Of a stretch of DNA of 64,000 bases, positions 27,128 to 36,266 are shown piece after piece. Under the pieces are notes generated by a model. That model did not search any database and was not told the DNA's origin. It saw only the letters and a program-made list of their open reading frames with translations. The stretch is from the NCBI RefSeq assembly GCF_023168325.1, contig NZ_AP025688.1, forward strand, positions 3,658,001 through 3,722,000. Direction: 5' to 3'. The first letter of the stretch is position 1; every line of letters starts with the position of its first letter. Position numbers and translations under genes: made by a program. The stretch is from Tsukamurella sp. PLM1 (GTDB lineage Bacteria; Actinomycetota; Actinomycetes; Mycobacteriales; Mycobacteriaceae).

Positions 27128-28185
27128 ATGACATCCGGATCGAAGACGCTCCGCGTCGCCCTCGCCGTCGACCTGCCCGAATCCGACTGCCTCCTGATCG
27201 AGCGTCTCGAGCCCCGCGTGGAGCTGGCGCGCGACCACTCGCTCTACCGCCCCGCTCGCTGGAACGCCGACTGGGAGGGCGACCCGACCTTCGAGCGCAC
27301 GCCCGCGCAGCAGGCCGCGTACGCCGAGTTCCTCGCCGGGGCCGACGCCCTGTTCGGCATTCCCGACGTGCAGCCCGCGCTGCTCGCCGAGGCGGTGCGC
27401 GCCAACCCCGGGCTGCGCTGGGTGCACACCACGGCCGCGGCGGCGGCGGCCAGGTCAAGGCCGCCGGCCTCACGGCTGCGGAGCTGGAGCGCGTCGCGTT
27501 CACCACCAGCGCGGGGGTGCACGGCTCCACGCTCGCCGAGTTCGCCCTGTTCGGCATCCTCGCCGGCGCCAAGGACCTGCGCCGGCTGGAGGCCGACCAG
27601 GCCGCGAAGGTCTGGCCGGAGCGCTGGGAGATGCGACACCTGGACGAGATGACGGTGCTCATCGTGGGCCTGGGCGGGATCGGCGCGGCGACGGCGGCCC
27701 GGTTCGCCGCGTGCGGGTCCACGGTGTGGGGCACCTCGCGCAGCGGCCGCCCGGTCGAGCACGTGGACCGCATCGTCCCGCTGGAGGAGATCGTGGAGGC
27801 CGCGTCCGAGGTGGACGCCGTGGTCGTGACCCTGCCGGGTACGGCGTCCACGGAGAAGCTGCTCGGCGCGGAGTTCTTCGCGGCCGTGCGCCCCGGCACC
27901 CTCCTCACCAACGTGGGGCGCGGCACCGTCATCGACGAGGACGCGCTGCTCACGGCCCTGGACGACGGCCGGATCGGCTTCGCCGCGCTCGACGTGTTCG
28001 CGACCGAACCGCTGCCGCAGTCGAGCCCGCTATGGACCCACCCGCGGGTGCTGGCCAGCCCGCACACCGCGGCGCTGAGCCGGCAGGAGTCGACGCGCAT
28101 CGCGCGGCTGTTCGCGCGCAACGCCACCGCCCTGCTCGACGGTGCGCCGCTGACGAACGTCGTGGACACGGTGGAGTTCTACTGA
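27128..28185 (+). CDS. D-isomer-specific 2-hydroxyacid dehydrogenase, frameshifted as sequenced
   Basis: About 352 residues. The N-terminal catalytic half reads from ATG 27128 to RWVHTTAA. The rest (STLAEFALFGILAGAKDLRR, TVLIVGLGGIGAATAARFAA, NVGRGTVIDEDALLTALDDG) is in the next frame. One base is missing in the GCGGCGGCGGC tract at 27439-27452. The repaired join AAGGGGQVKAAGLTAAE restores the substrate Gly-Gly loop. The GxGxxG motif, the Arg in VGRG, the Glu of ATEPLP and the active His in SPHTAAL are present. Likely a glyoxylate/hydroxypyruvate or 2-ketogluconate reductase, given the idonate neighbours. Its stop overlaps the regulator's ATG by one base. Confidence 0.82.
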
Positions 28186-28976
28186 TGACCGAGCCGGAGG
28201 GATCGCGCACCCCGGCCCCCGCGGTCACCCGCGCGCTGGGCATCCTCACCCTGCTGGCGGAGTCGGAGGCGCCGGCGATGTCGCTGAGCGAACTGGCCCG
28301 CGGCCTGGGCATCGCCAAATCGTCCTGCACCAACCTGTGCCAGGCGCTCGAGGACGGCGACATGATCCGGCGGGTCCCCGGCGGCTTCGCGCTGGGCCGC
28401 CGCACCGCGGAGATCGGCGGCGCGTACGCGCTGCAGTTCAACCAGGTCCGGGAGTTCTTCCCGGTGATCGCGGCGTCGCCCACGCTGCACCGTGAGCTGG
28501 TCCAGATCGCCATGCTCGACGGTGCCCACACGCTCTACCTGGCGCGCCACGAGGGCCGCGCGCCGTACCGGTTCGGCACCCCGCTCGGCTCGCGACTGCC
28601 CGCCGTGTTCACCGCGACGGGGCACGCGCTGCTCGCCGCGCTGCCGCCGCACGAGCTCGACGAGATCCTCGCGGACGCGGTACCGGCGCGCAGCGCGGCC
28701 GACGGCAGCGAGGTCACCGAGGCCGACGTGCGGGCGGAGCTGGACCGGGTGCGTGAGCGCGGGTACGCGGTCGATCGCGGACACGGGACGCTCGGCGTCA
28801 CCGGGATCGCCGTCGCGCTGCCCGCCTGGACACCGGGCGATCCGCCGCTCGGCCTCGGCGCGGCAATGCCGGCGGATCAGGCCGATGACCTGCGCATCGC
28901 CACCGTCGGGACCGCGCTGGTGGAGGCGGCCGCCCGGCTGAGCAACCCGTGGCGCCAGCAGGTCTCCACGAACTGA
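28185..28976 (+). CDS. IclR-family regulator of the sugar-acid locus
   Basis: A 263-residue IclR protein. The winged HTH is in residues of about 15-70 (MSLSELARGLGIAKSSCTNL), and the effector domain includes GSRLPAVFTATGHALLAALP and GVTGIAVALPAW. It is coupled to the preceding dehydrogenase (TGATG). Two palindromic sites of the same pattern, at 27092-27109 and 28991-29008, flank it and lie in front of the divergent dehydrogenase pair and the transporter operon. It is therefore probably a local regulator responding to a sugar acid. Confidence 0.88.
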   Translation: MTEPEGSRTPAPAVTRALGILTLLAESEAPAMSLSELARGLGIAKSSCTNLCQALEDGDMIRRVPGGFALGRRTAEIGGAYALQFNQVREFFPVIAASPTLHRELVQIAMLDGAHTLYLARHEGRAPYRFGTPLGSRLPAVFTATGHALLAALPPHELDEILADAVPARSAADGSEVTEADVRAELDRVRERGYAVDRGHGTLGVTGIAVALPAWTPGDPPLGLGAAMPADQADDLRIATVGTALVEAAARLSNPWRQQVSTN

Positions 28977-28990
28977 CCCGCTCCAAGAAT

Positions 28991-29008
28991 CGTTCAACCT
29001 GTTGTACG
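28991..29008. promoter_or_regulatory. IclR-type operator, site 2
   Basis: CGTTCAACCTGTTGTACG is a near-perfect 8+2+8 palindrome located 76 bases before the transporter GTG at 29084. It shares 14 of 18 bases with site 1. Confidence 0.55.
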
Positions 29009-29083
29009 GCGTTCGCTCCAGTGTTACCGTCGACACAGCGGATGTGACGCGAGTCACCTCCGGGAGGCCGAAGGAGAGACATC

Positions 29084-30550
29084 GTGACGACACCCACCAC
29101 CGCGGCGGAGCAGGATCCGGAGTACGCCGCGAACCTCAAGCGCGCCACCCTGGCATCCAGCATCGGCAGCGCGCTCGAGTACTTCGACTTCGCGCTGTAC
29201 GGCCTGTCGACGGCACTCATCTTCAACGTGCTGTTCTTCCCGCAGGGCGATCCGGCGATGGCCACCGTCGCCGCGTTCGCCACCTTCGGCGTCGGCTTCG
29301 CCGCCCGGCCGTTCGGCGGCCTGTTCTTCGGCCGCCTCGGCGACAAGGTGGGGCGCAAGGCCGTCCTGGTGATCACGATCATGCTGATGGGCGGGGCCTC
29401 CACGCTGATCGGCCTGCTACCCACCTACGAGACGATCGGAATGTGGGCGCCGATCATGCTGGTGATCCTGCGGCTGCTGCAGGGCTTCGGGGCCGGCGCG
29501 GAGCAGGCGGGATCGACCGTGCTCATGGCCGAGTACGCGCCGGTGAAACGGCGCGGCTTCTTCTCCGCGCTGCCGTTCATCGGCATCCAGGCCGGCACGC
29601 TGCTGGCCGCGCTGGTGTTCACCCTGATCAGCCTGCTTCCCGAACAGGCAATGCTCAGCTGGGGCTGGCGGGTGCCGTTCCTGGCGTCGTTCCTGCTGAT
29701 TCTGCTGGCCGTGGCCATCCGGATGAAGCTGCAGGAGACGCCCACGTTCGTCGAGCTGGAGAAGCAGGAGCAGGTGGCCGACAAGCCCGTGCGCGAGCTG
29801 TTCAAGCACGGCTTCCCGGGCGTGCTCGTGGGCATCGGGCTGCGGATGGCCGAGAACGGCGGCTCGTACATGTTCCAGGCACTGGCCCTGTCGTTCTTCG
29901 TCAGTGTCACCGGGCCCGGCGCCGACAAGGGCGTGCTCACCTGGGGCGTCACCATCGGCTCACTGATCGGCGTGTTCTCGGTGCCGTTCACCGGCCACCT
30001 GTCGGACCGGTACGGCCGGCGCATCGTCTACCGGCTCGGCGCGCTGTTCCTGCTGGCCTACTCGCTGCCCGCGTGGTGGCTGCTGACCCTGCACAACCAC
30101 GGCATCGCGGTCGCGGTGATCGCCGTCGGCATCGGCCTGGGCGTGAACTCGATGCTCGGACCGCAGTGCGCGATGATCCCCGAGATGTTCGGCGCCCGGC
30201 ACCGCTACCTCGGCGTGGCGATGGCGCGGGAGATCTCCGCGGTCCTCGCCGGCGGCGTGGCCGGTGTGCTCGGCGCCTACCTGATCAAGGTGACCGACGG
30301 GAACTGGCTCGTCCTCGGCCTCTACATGGCGACGCTCGCCACGATCACCGCTGCGAGCACGTTCCTCGTCCCGGAGACCGTGGGCCGCGATCTCACCCGC
30401 ACCGACGACGCGGTCAAGGTCTCCGACTCCGAAGCCGGGGAGGGCTACGCCGTGCCCGGGACGGCGGCACTCAGCACGCTCGACTTCCCCGTCCCCGCAG
30501 CACCTTCCGCCACCCCGGCGGCCGCACCCGCGGCACCCGCCGCGCACTGA
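29084..30550 (+). CDS. MFS metabolite:proton symporter (MHS family)
   Basis: A 488-residue transporter with 12 predicted spans. ASSIGSALEYFDFALYGLST in helix 1 and FFGRLGDKVGRKAVLVITIM at loop 2-3 are hallmarks of the MHS group (ShiA, KgtP, ProP), which import organic acids and similar metabolites. The C-terminal 40 residues are an Ala/Pro-rich tail. GTG 29084 has AAGGAGA nine bases upstream. It is followed at nine bases by an idnO-like gene, so the likely substrate is a sugar acid such as idonate or ketogluconate. Confidence 0.87.
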   Translation: MTTPTTAAEQDPEYAANLKRATLASSIGSALEYFDFALYGLSTALIFNVLFFPQGDPAMATVAAFATFGVGFAARPFGGLFFGRLGDKVGRKAVLVITIMLMGGASTLIGLLPTYETIGMWAPIMLVILRLLQGFGAGAEQAGSTVLMAEYAPVKRRGFFSALPFIGIQAGTLLAALVFTLISLLPEQAMLSWGWRVPFLASFLLILLAVAIRMKLQETPTFVELEKQEQVADKPVRELFKHGFPGVLVGIGLRMAENGGSYMFQALALSFFVSVTGPGADKGVLTWGVTIGSLIGVFSVPFTGHLSDRYGRRIVYRLGALFLLAYSLPAWWLLTLHNHGIAVAVIAVGIGLGVNSMLGPQCAMIPEMFGARHRYLGVAMAREISAVLAGGVAGVLGAYLIKVTDGNWLVLGLYMATLATITAASTFLVPETVGRDLTRTDDAVKVSDSEAGEGYAVPGTAALSTLDFPVPAAPSATPAAAPAAPAAH

Positions 30551-30559
30551 AAGGCCGTC

Positions 30560-31336
30560 ATGCCCAGCGATACCTCCGCGTTCGACCTCACCGGCCGCCT
30601 CGCCCTCGTGACCGGCAGCACCCGAGGCATCGGGCGGCGTCTGGCCGAGGGCCTCTCGGCCGCCGGTGCGACGGTGATCGTGCACGGTCGGGATGCCGCG
30701 TCCGCCTCCGCCGTCGCCGACGAGATCGGCACTACCACGGGTAATCCCGCGCATGCCGCGGCATTCAACGTGACCGATGAGGCCGCGGTCGACACCGGGA
30801 TCGCGGCGATCGAGGCCGGCCCCGGCACCGTCGACGTGCTGGTGAACAACGCCGGCATGCAGATCCGGCACCCGTTCACCGAATTCCCCACGGCCGATTG
30901 GAACACCCTGATCGCCACGAACCTCACAAGTGCGTTCCTGGTGTCCAAGCGAGTCGCGGCGGGGATGATCGCGCGGGGCGGCGGGCGGATCGTGAACATC
31001 GGGTCGGTGCAGTCGCAGCTCGCCCGGCCGAACATCACCCCGTACGCGGCCACCAAGGGCGGCATCGTCATGCTCACCAAGGGGCTGTGCGCCGAGCTCG
31101 CCCCGCACGGCATCACCGCCAACGCCATCGCCCCGGGATACTTCGCGACGGAGCTCACGCAGGCGCTGGTCGACGATGCCGAGTTCTCGGCCTGGGTGGC
31201 CGGCCGCACCCCGGCGGCGCGCTGGGGCGACGTCGCGGATCTGGTGGGGCCGTTGGTGTTCCTCGCCTCGGACGCCTCATCGTTCGTGAACGGGCAGATC
31301 CTGTACGTCGACGGCGGCATGACCGCGGTCGTGTAG
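30560..31336 (+). CDS. idnO: Gluconate 5-dehydrogenase-like SDR
   Basis: A 258-residue classical SDR with the profile of IdnO/Gno: LALVTGSTRGIGRRLAEGLS, NNAGMQIRHPFTEF, catalytic Ser in VNIGSVQSQLARPNITPYAA and the YxxxK pair in YAATK. APGYFATELTQAL matches the gluconate 5-dehydrogenase subgroup. It reduces 5-ketogluconate to gluconate with NADPH. It stands between the transporter and idnD (14-base gap), which supports an L-idonate pathway. The symbol rests on this combination. Confidence 0.8.
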   Translation: MPSDTSAFDLTGRLALVTGSTRGIGRRLAEGLSAAGATVIVHGRDAASASAVADEIGTTTGNPAHAAAFNVTDEAAVDTGIAAIEAGPGTVDVLVNNAGMQIRHPFTEFPTADWNTLIATNLTSAFLVSKRVAAGMIARGGGRIVNIGSVQSQLARPNITPYAATKGGIVMLTKGLCAELAPHGITANAIAPGYFATELTQALVDDAEFSAWVAGRTPAARWGDVADLVGPLVFLASDASSFVNGQILYVDGGMTAVV

Positions 31337-31350
31337 GAAAGGTGGTCACG

Positions 31351-32388
31351 ATGACCGAGAACCTGGGCGTCGTCGCCCACGCCGCCAACGATCTGCGCGT
31401 CGAGGCGCTGCCCGAGCCGAGCCCCGCGGTCGACGAGGCCGTGGTCGCGATCGAGTACGGGGGCGTCTGCGGGTCCGACCTGCACTACTGGCTGCACGGC
31501 GCGGCCGGCGCGTCGATCCTGCGTGCGCCGATGTTGCTCGGTCACGAGGTGATCGGCACGGTTATCCGTTCCGCCGCAGACGGTTCCGGGCCCGCGCCCG
31601 GCACGCCGGTCGCCGTGCACCCGGGCACCCCGCACGAGGTCGACGGGGTGCCCTACCCCGCGGACCGGCCGAACCTGGCGCCCGCGTCCACGTATCTCGG
31701 TTCGGCGGCGCACTTCCCGCACTGCGAGGGCGCGTTCGCGCGCAGGGTCGCGCTGCCCACCCGGATGCTGCGCGTGCTGCCGGCTGGAATCGACCCGCGC
31801 GACGCGGCGCTCATCGAGCCCGCCGCCGTCGCCTGGCACGGCGTGGACCGGGCCGGCGACGTCGCGGGCAAGCGCGTCGCGGTGATCGGCGCCGGCCCCA
31901 TCGGCCTACTGGCCGTGGCCGTCGCGCTGCACCACGGCGCCGCGGAGGTGATCGCCACCGACATCGCCGACGGTCCGCGCGAGCGGGCCCTCGCCGTCGG
32001 CGCCGCCCGCGTGCTGGACGCGCGGGAGGGCGAGGCGATCGCGGCACTGCACGCCGACGTCGTGCTCGAGTCGTCCGGCACGGAGCCCGGGCTGCACGCC
32101 GCGATCGACGCGGCGGCGCGCGGCGGCGTCGTGGTGATGCTCGGCCTGCAGCGCGCGGGCGACATCGACTTCCCCGCCGCGCAGGCCATCACCCGCGAGC
32201 TGGACCTGCGCGGGTCACTGCGGTTCAACGACGAGATCGACGACGTGATCGCCGCCCTCGCCGACGGCACCCTGAACGTGCGCGGTGTGGTCACCCACGT
32301 CCTGCCCGCCGCCGATGCCCTCGACGCCTTCGCGATCGCCCGCGACTCCGCCGCGTCCGGCAAGGTGCTGTTGGACTTCCGGGGCTGA
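31351..32388 (+). CDS. idnD: L-idonate 5-dehydrogenase-like zinc dehydrogenase
   Basis: A 345-residue MDR-family enzyme. The zinc-site region EYGGVCGSDLHYWLHGAAG matches the IdnD motif CGSDLHY. GHEVIGTV and the Rossmann segment VAVIGAGPIGLLAVAVA follow. The structural-zinc Cys cluster is replaced (PYPADRPNLAPAST), as in several sorbitol/idonate enzymes. It oxidises L-idonate to 5-ketogluconate, which IdnO then reduces. GGAAAGGTGG precedes the ATG. It is the last gene of the operon and converges with the aminopeptidase gene. Confidence 0.8.
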   Translation: MTENLGVVAHAANDLRVEALPEPSPAVDEAVVAIEYGGVCGSDLHYWLHGAAGASILRAPMLLGHEVIGTVIRSAADGSGPAPGTPVAVHPGTPHEVDGVPYPADRPNLAPASTYLGSAAHFPHCEGAFARRVALPTRMLRVLPAGIDPRDAALIEPAAVAWHGVDRAGDVAGKRVAVIGAGPIGLLAVAVALHHGAAEVIATDIADGPRERALAVGAARVLDAREGEAIAALHADVVLESSGTEPGLHAAIDAAARGGVVVMLGLQRAGDIDFPAAQAITRELDLRGSLRFNDEIDDVIAALADGTLNVRGVVTHVLPAADALDAFAIARDSAASGKVLLDFRG

Positions 32389-32394
32389 GCCGGA

Positions 32395-33747
32395 CTACGC
32401 CGGGGCCAGGAAGGCGGCGAGCGCCGCGGAGTACATCCCCACGTCGGCGGAGCCCATGAGCTCGCGGGCGCTGTGCATCGCGAGCTGCGGCGCGCCCACG
32501 TCGACGGTGCTCAGGCCGGTGCGGGCCGCGGTGATCGGCCCGATCGTGGAGCCGCAGGGCAGGTCGGCGCGGTGCACGTAGCGCTGCAGCGGCACACCCG
32601 CCTGCTCGGCCGCGACCGCGAACACGGCCTCCCCCACCGCATCCGAGGCGTAGCGCAGGTTCTGGTTCACCTTGAGCACCGGCCCGCCGTTCACCGCGAT
32701 GCGGTGCGCGCCCTCGTGCCGGTCCGGGTAGTTCGGGTGGGTGGCGTGGGCCATGTCGCCCGACGCGCACACCGAGCGGCTCATCACGCGCAGGAAGTCC
32801 TCGCGGTCGCCGCCCGCCGCGAGCACGATGCGCTCGAGCACCGTCAGGAGCAGATCCGAGGCCGCTCCACGGTCCGAGCCCGAGCCGACCTCCTCATGGT
32901 CGAACAGGGCGAGCACCGGGGTGACGCCGTCCACCGGCGGGGCGGCGACGAGGGCCTCCGTGCCGGCGTAGCAGGTGCCCTGGTTGTCCAGCCGGGGCGC
33001 GGACAGCAGGTCACCATCGGCCCCGACCACGCGCGACGGGGCCAGGTCGTGCGTCATCAGCTCCCAGCCGAGCACCGACGCCGGATCCACGCCGGCCGCC
33101 TCGGCGACGACGTCCAGGAACGGAGCCGCGGACCCCACGCCGCGGATCGCGTTGACGTGCCGCTGCGGGTCCAGCTCCACGCCCTTGCGGTTCTCGGACA
33201 GATGAATGGCCAGCTGCGGTACCCGCAGGATCGGCTCGTCGATGCGCACCAGGACGGTGGCGGCACCGTCGGGCCCCGAGTACGCGAGCCGACCGGAGAT
33301 CCCGAGGTCGCGGTCGAGCCAGGAATTGAGCCAGGCCCCGCCGTACGGCTCGAGCCCGACGAGGGACAGGCCCGCGGACTCGAGGTCCGGGTGCTGCTTG
33401 ACCCGCAGGTTGGGGCTGTCGGTGTGCCCGCCGACGATGCGGAAGGCACCGTCGGTCCCGAACCCTGCACGAATCGGCCCGCTCGCTGCGCTCCCGGCGC
33501 CGGAACGATTCGGCCCGCTCGCTGCGCTCCCGGCGCCGGAGGTGTCGAACGCGACGACCGACCCGCCCCGGACCACGTAGTGCTTCCCTGCGGCCGGCCA
33601 CCGGTCACCCTCGGCGAGCTCGGTGTACCCTGCCTCGCGCAGCCGCGCGGCCACCGTCTCCACCACGTGGAACGGCGACGGCGAGGCGTCGACGAACGCG
33701 CACAGGCCCTCCGGAGACGCAGTGGCCGCTGCCGCCGAGTCCGCCAT
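32395..33747 (-). CDS. apeB: M18-family aspartyl/leucyl aminopeptidase
   Basis: A 450-residue zinc aminopeptidase, equivalent to mycobacterial PepC (Rv0800). The metal ligands lie in [31 protein letters not shown] and the C-terminal [15 protein letters not shown], and the core APRLDNQG is present. It removes acidic or neutral N-terminal residues from peptides in the cytosol. The ATG overlaps the purQ stop by one base, as the last gene of purS-purQ-apeB. An oddity is the Gly/Ala/Ser-rich insert at about residues 70-92, encoded by two tandem copies of a 36-base GC-rich unit that also occurs in ptrB. Confidence 0.9.
   Translation of the reverse strand: MADSAAAATASPEGLCAFVDASPSPFHVVETVAARLREAGYTELAEGDRWPAAGKHYVVRGGSVVAFDTSGAGSAASGPNRSGAGSAASGPIRAGFGTDGAFRIVGGHTDSPNLRVKQHPDLESAGLSLVGLEPYGGAWLNSWLDRDLGISGRLAYSGPDGAATVLVRIDEPILRVPQLAIHLSENRKGVELDPQRHVNAIRGVGSAAPFLDVVAEAAGVDPASVLGWELMTHDLAPSRVVGADGDLLSAPRLDNQGTCYAGTEALVAAPPVDGVTPVLALFDHEEVGSGSDRGAASDLLLTVLERIVLAAGGDREDFLRVMSRSVCASGDMAHATHPNYPDRHEGAHRIAVNGGPVLKVNQNLRYASDAVGEAVFAVAAEQAGVPLQRYVHRADLPCGSTIGPITAARTGLSTVDVGAPQLAMHSARELMGSADVGMYSAALAAFLAPA
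33474..33540 (+). repeat. Tandem GC-rich repeat inserted in apeB
   Basis: Two identical 31-base cores (33474-33504 and 33510-33540) spaced 36 bases apart. They are built on CGGCCCGCTCGCTGCGCTCC followed by CGGCGCCGGA. They add two in-frame GAGSAASGP units to the protein. The same core occurs inverted relative to the coding strand inside ptrB at 40487-40513, so it is an interspersed element and not a simple local expansion. Confidence 0.75.
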
Positions 33748-34421
33748 CAGGCCGACAGCACCGCGTCCAGCGCGGAGTAGAAGATGCCGAGGCCGTCGTC
33801 CGACGGGCCGGTGAGCGCCTCGGTGGCGTGCTCCGGGTGCGGCATGAGGCCGACGACGCGGCCGTTCGCCGAGGCGATGCCGGCGATGTCGCGCTGCGAG
33901 CCGTTGGGGTTGCCGCCGACGTACCGGAAGGCGACGCGGCCCTCGCCCTCGAGTTCGTCGAGCACGGGGGCCGAGGCCTGGAAGCGGCCCTCCGCGTTCT
34001 TCACGGGGACCAGGATCTCGGCCCCCGGCTCGTAGCGGGAGGTCCAGGCGGTGTTCGTGGCCTCGACGCGCAGCCACTGGTCGCGGCACACGAAGTGCAG
34101 GCCCTCGTTGCGCGTCAGCGCGCCGGGCAGCAGGCCCGCCTCGCACAGGATCTGGAAGCCGTTGCAGATGCCGAGCACGGGCATGCCCTTGTTCGCGGCC
34201 TCGACGACCTCGGTCATCACGGGGGCGAGCGAGGCGATGGCGCCGGCGCGCAGGTAGTCGCCGTAGGAGAAACCGCCGGGCACGACCACCGCGTCGACGC
34301 CCTGCAGGTCGTGGTCCTTGTGCCACAGCGCGACCGCCTCGCCGCCCGCCCGCTGCACCGCGCGCACCGCGTCGACGTCGTCGAGGGTGCCGGGGAAAGT
34401 GATGACGCCGACCCGCGTCAT
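33747..34421 (-). CDS. purQ: Phosphoribosylformylglycinamidine synthase, glutaminase subunit
   Basis: A 224-residue class-I glutamine amidotransferase that feeds ammonia to PurL. It starts with [20 protein letters not shown], has [15 protein letters not shown], the nucleophile Cys in [11 protein letters not shown] and the His-x-Glu in [10 protein letters not shown]. It overlaps purS by four bases (ATGA) and apeB by one base. Confidence 0.97.
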   Translation of the reverse strand: MTRVGVITFPGTLDDVDAVRAVQRAGGEAVALWHKDHDLQGVDAVVVPGGFSYGDYLRAGAIASLAPVMTEVVEAANKGMPVLGICNGFQILCEAGLLPGALTRNEGLHFVCRDQWLRVEATNTAWTSRYEPGAEILVPVKNAEGRFQASAPVLDELEGEGRVAFRYVGGNPNGSQRDIAGIASANGRVVGLMPHPEHATEALTGPSDDGLGIFYSALDAVLSA

Positions 34422-34657
34422 GCGTTCACCCGCGTCACGGTGAAGTCCTCGATCACGGTGTTCGTGAGAACGTCGGCCGCGATCTTCTCCAGCTGCTCGT
34501 CGCTGAGATCCCCGTCGACCTCGAGCTCGAACCGCTTGCCCTGCCGCACATCCGCGACACCGGCGAACCCGAGGCGGTCGAGCGCGCCCACGATCGCCTT
34601 CCCCTGGGGGTCCAGGATCTCGGCCTTCGGCATCACGTCCACCACAATCCGTGCCAC
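34418..34657 (-). CDS. purS: Phosphoribosylformylglycinamidine synthase subunit PurS
   Basis: A 79-residue scaffold protein of the FGAM synthase complex. [20 protein letters not shown] and [14 protein letters not shown] are the family signature. I use GTG 34657 ([12 protein letters not shown]), because GGGAG lies eight bases upstream and family members begin with this VxVxxK strand. Starting at the internal Met would cut it off. It is the first gene of purS-purQ-apeB and is divergent from a metallohydrolase. Confidence 0.95.
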   Translation of the reverse strand: MARIVVDVMPKAEILDPQGKAIVGALDRLGFAGVADVRQGKRFELEVDGDLSDEQLEKIAADVLTNTVIEDFTVTRVNA

Positions 34658-34739
34658 GTTGCGGCTCCCTCTCGATTCGACCGCGCGCTCGGGTGTCGAT
34701 CGCGCTCCGCGGGTCAGTTTACCGGCGCATACTGGGCGC

Positions 34740-35384
34740 ATGCGACTCACCCACTTCCGCCATTCCTGCGTCCTCGTGGAGATGTCCGAGACGCGGGTCC
34801 TGTTCGATCCCGGTACCTTCTCCCACGGCTTCGAGGGGCTCACGGGCCTCGACGCGATCGTGGTCACCCACCAGCATCCCGACCACATCGACCCCGACCG
34901 GATCGACGCCCTCGTCGAGGCCAACCCCGATGCGCAGTTGTTCGCCGACCCGACCACTGCCTCGCGCCGCGGCGACCGCTGGATCGCCGCGGTACCGGGG
35001 CACGACTTCGGCATCGGCAACCTCATCGCCCGGGCGGTCGGCGGCACGCACGCCGTGATCCATCCGGACATCCCCACGATCGACAACACGTCGTTCCTGC
35101 TCGGCGACGAGGAGCGCATCGGCCGCTTCTACCATCCCGGGGACGCGCTGTTCGTGCCCGACGAGCCCGTCGACGTGCTCGGCCTGCCGGTCAGCGCCCC
35201 GTGGTGCCGGATCAGCGAGACGATCGACTTCTTCCGGGAGGTGCGTCCCGGCGCGGCGGTACCCATTCACGACGCGCTGCTCGCGGAGGCGGGCGCGGGG
35301 GTCTACCTCGGCCGGCTCACGGAGATGCGTCCCGACGGTGCCGACCTCGTCCCGTGGGGCGCGGAGGAGACGCGCACGTTCTGA
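34740..35384 (+). CDS. Metallo-beta-lactamase-fold hydrolase (UlaG-like)
   Basis: A 214-residue protein with the metallohydrolase motif THQHPDHIDPDRIDAL and further ligand candidates in FYHPGDALF and PIHDALL. The N-terminus MRLTHFRHSCVLVEMSETRV, with its early His, resembles the UlaG/YtnP-like L-ascorbate-6-P lactonase group. It is a short cytosolic enzyme with unknown substrate. Divergent from purS with an 82-base gap, and convergent with the methyltransferase across a perfect hairpin. Confidence 0.82.
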   Translation: MRLTHFRHSCVLVEMSETRVLFDPGTFSHGFEGLTGLDAIVVTHQHPDHIDPDRIDALVEANPDAQLFADPTTASRRGDRWIAAVPGHDFGIGNLIARAVGGTHAVIHPDIPTIDNTSFLLGDEERIGRFYHPGDALFVPDEPVDVLGLPVSAPWCRISETIDFFREVRPGAAVPIHDALLAEAGAGVYLGRLTEMRPDGADLVPWGAEETRTF

Positions 35385-35389
35385 CGACA

Positions 35390-35409
35390 GCACCGTCGAT
35401 CGACGGTGC
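35390..35409. terminator. Hairpin made of two inverted copies of the window-wide nonamer
   Basis: GCACCGTCGATCGACGGTGC is a perfect 20-base palindrome between two convergent genes (ends at 35384 and 35416). Each half is GCACCGTCG, the strongly over-represented word of this window. Confidence 0.65.
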
Positions 35410-35415
35410 GCGCAG

Positions 35416-36219
35416 TCAGGCCTGGAACAGGTTCATGCGGTAGCCCGAGACCATCGGCGTGCGAGCGGCCGGCCTCAGGAGAAGTCGGTACTTCCAGGGC
35501 CAGGTTCGGGCGACGGCCTTCTGCGGCTGCCCGAAGCTCCGGCTCTCGAGCAACGTCAGGCCGAGATCCTCGAGCGTGCGCGGGTCATCGCAGGTCCACT
35601 GCATCCGCGCGGGGATCGACGCGAAGACGGGATTCTGCTCCTGGTGGTTCATCATGAACGCGCCCCCCGTGTCGAGTGCGATGCGGTCGCCGACGAACCG
35701 TCGGGCGAGGCGGCCGAGCACGTCGCGCACTCGCTCGTCCGGGAAGTACAGCAGCACGGCCTCGGACAGCAGGAGGACGGGGCCGCCGCGCTCGGCGACC
35801 TGCTCGTACCAGTCCTCCTCGAAGATCGAGCCCGCGATCATCGTGTACCGCTCGGCGTCCGAGAAGAACTTCCGGCGCAACGCCATCGTGTCCGGCACGT
35901 CGAGGTCGAACCAGCGCACGGTGCCGTTGTCGAGGCGATCGAAGCGGGTGGACAGCCCGCAGCCGAGGTCCACGACGGTCCCGTCGGGATGCTCGGCGAG
36001 GAAGTCCCGCACGTACTGATCGAAGATCGACGCGCGGAGCACCGATCCCGGCAACGAGGGGCCCGTGAACCTGCCGAAGTCGTAGTCGATGGCGTCGACC
36101 AGCTCGATCGCCGTGCTGTCGCCGAGGACGCTGCGCTTCGCGGCGGCGTCGCGCGCCCGCCCGTACAGCGGGATGAGGAGCGTCTCCTGGATGTCGCCGA
36201 GCTCAATCTTCGCCTGCAT
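35416..36219 (-). CDS. Class I SAM-dependent methyltransferase (LCMT/TcmP-like), possibly iron-regulated
   Basis: A 267-residue methyltransferase. KIELGDIQETLLIPLYGRA at the N-terminus and the SAM site VVDLGCGLSTRFDRL, then WFDLDVPD, match the leucine-carboxyl-methyltransferase/TcmP family, often O-methyltransferases of natural products or small acids. The ATG at 36219 abuts a sequence that matches the DtxR/IdeR iron box at 15 of 19 positions. The mRNA is therefore probably leaderless and repressed by iron. No siderophore genes lie nearby. Confidence 0.8.
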   Translation of the reverse strand: MQAKIELGDIQETLLIPLYGRARDAAAKRSVLGDSTAIELVDAIDYDFGRFTGPSLPGSVLRASIFDQYVRDFLAEHPDGTVVDLGCGLSTRFDRLDNGTVRWFDLDVPDTMALRRKFFSDAERYTMIAGSIFEEDWYEQVAERGGPVLLLSEAVLLYFPDERVRDVLGRLARRFVGDRIALDTGGAFMMNHQEQNPVFASIPARMQWTCDDPRTLEDLGLTLLESRSFGQPQKAVARTWPWKYRLLLRPAARTPMVSGYRMNLFQA

Positions 36220-36237
36220 AAGGCTAGCCTAACCAAC
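36219..36237 (-). promoter_or_regulatory. IdeR/DtxR-type iron box
   Basis: On the minus strand the site reads GTTGGTTAGGCTAGCCTTA, against the consensus TTAGGTTAGSCTAACCTAA (15 of 19 identical, with the central GGTTAGGCTA intact). It immediately precedes the methyltransferase ATG, where repressor binding would block transcription. Confidence 0.5.
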
Positions 36238-36266
36238 AAGTCAAGGGTCGGGTTGCGGGTCGAGGC

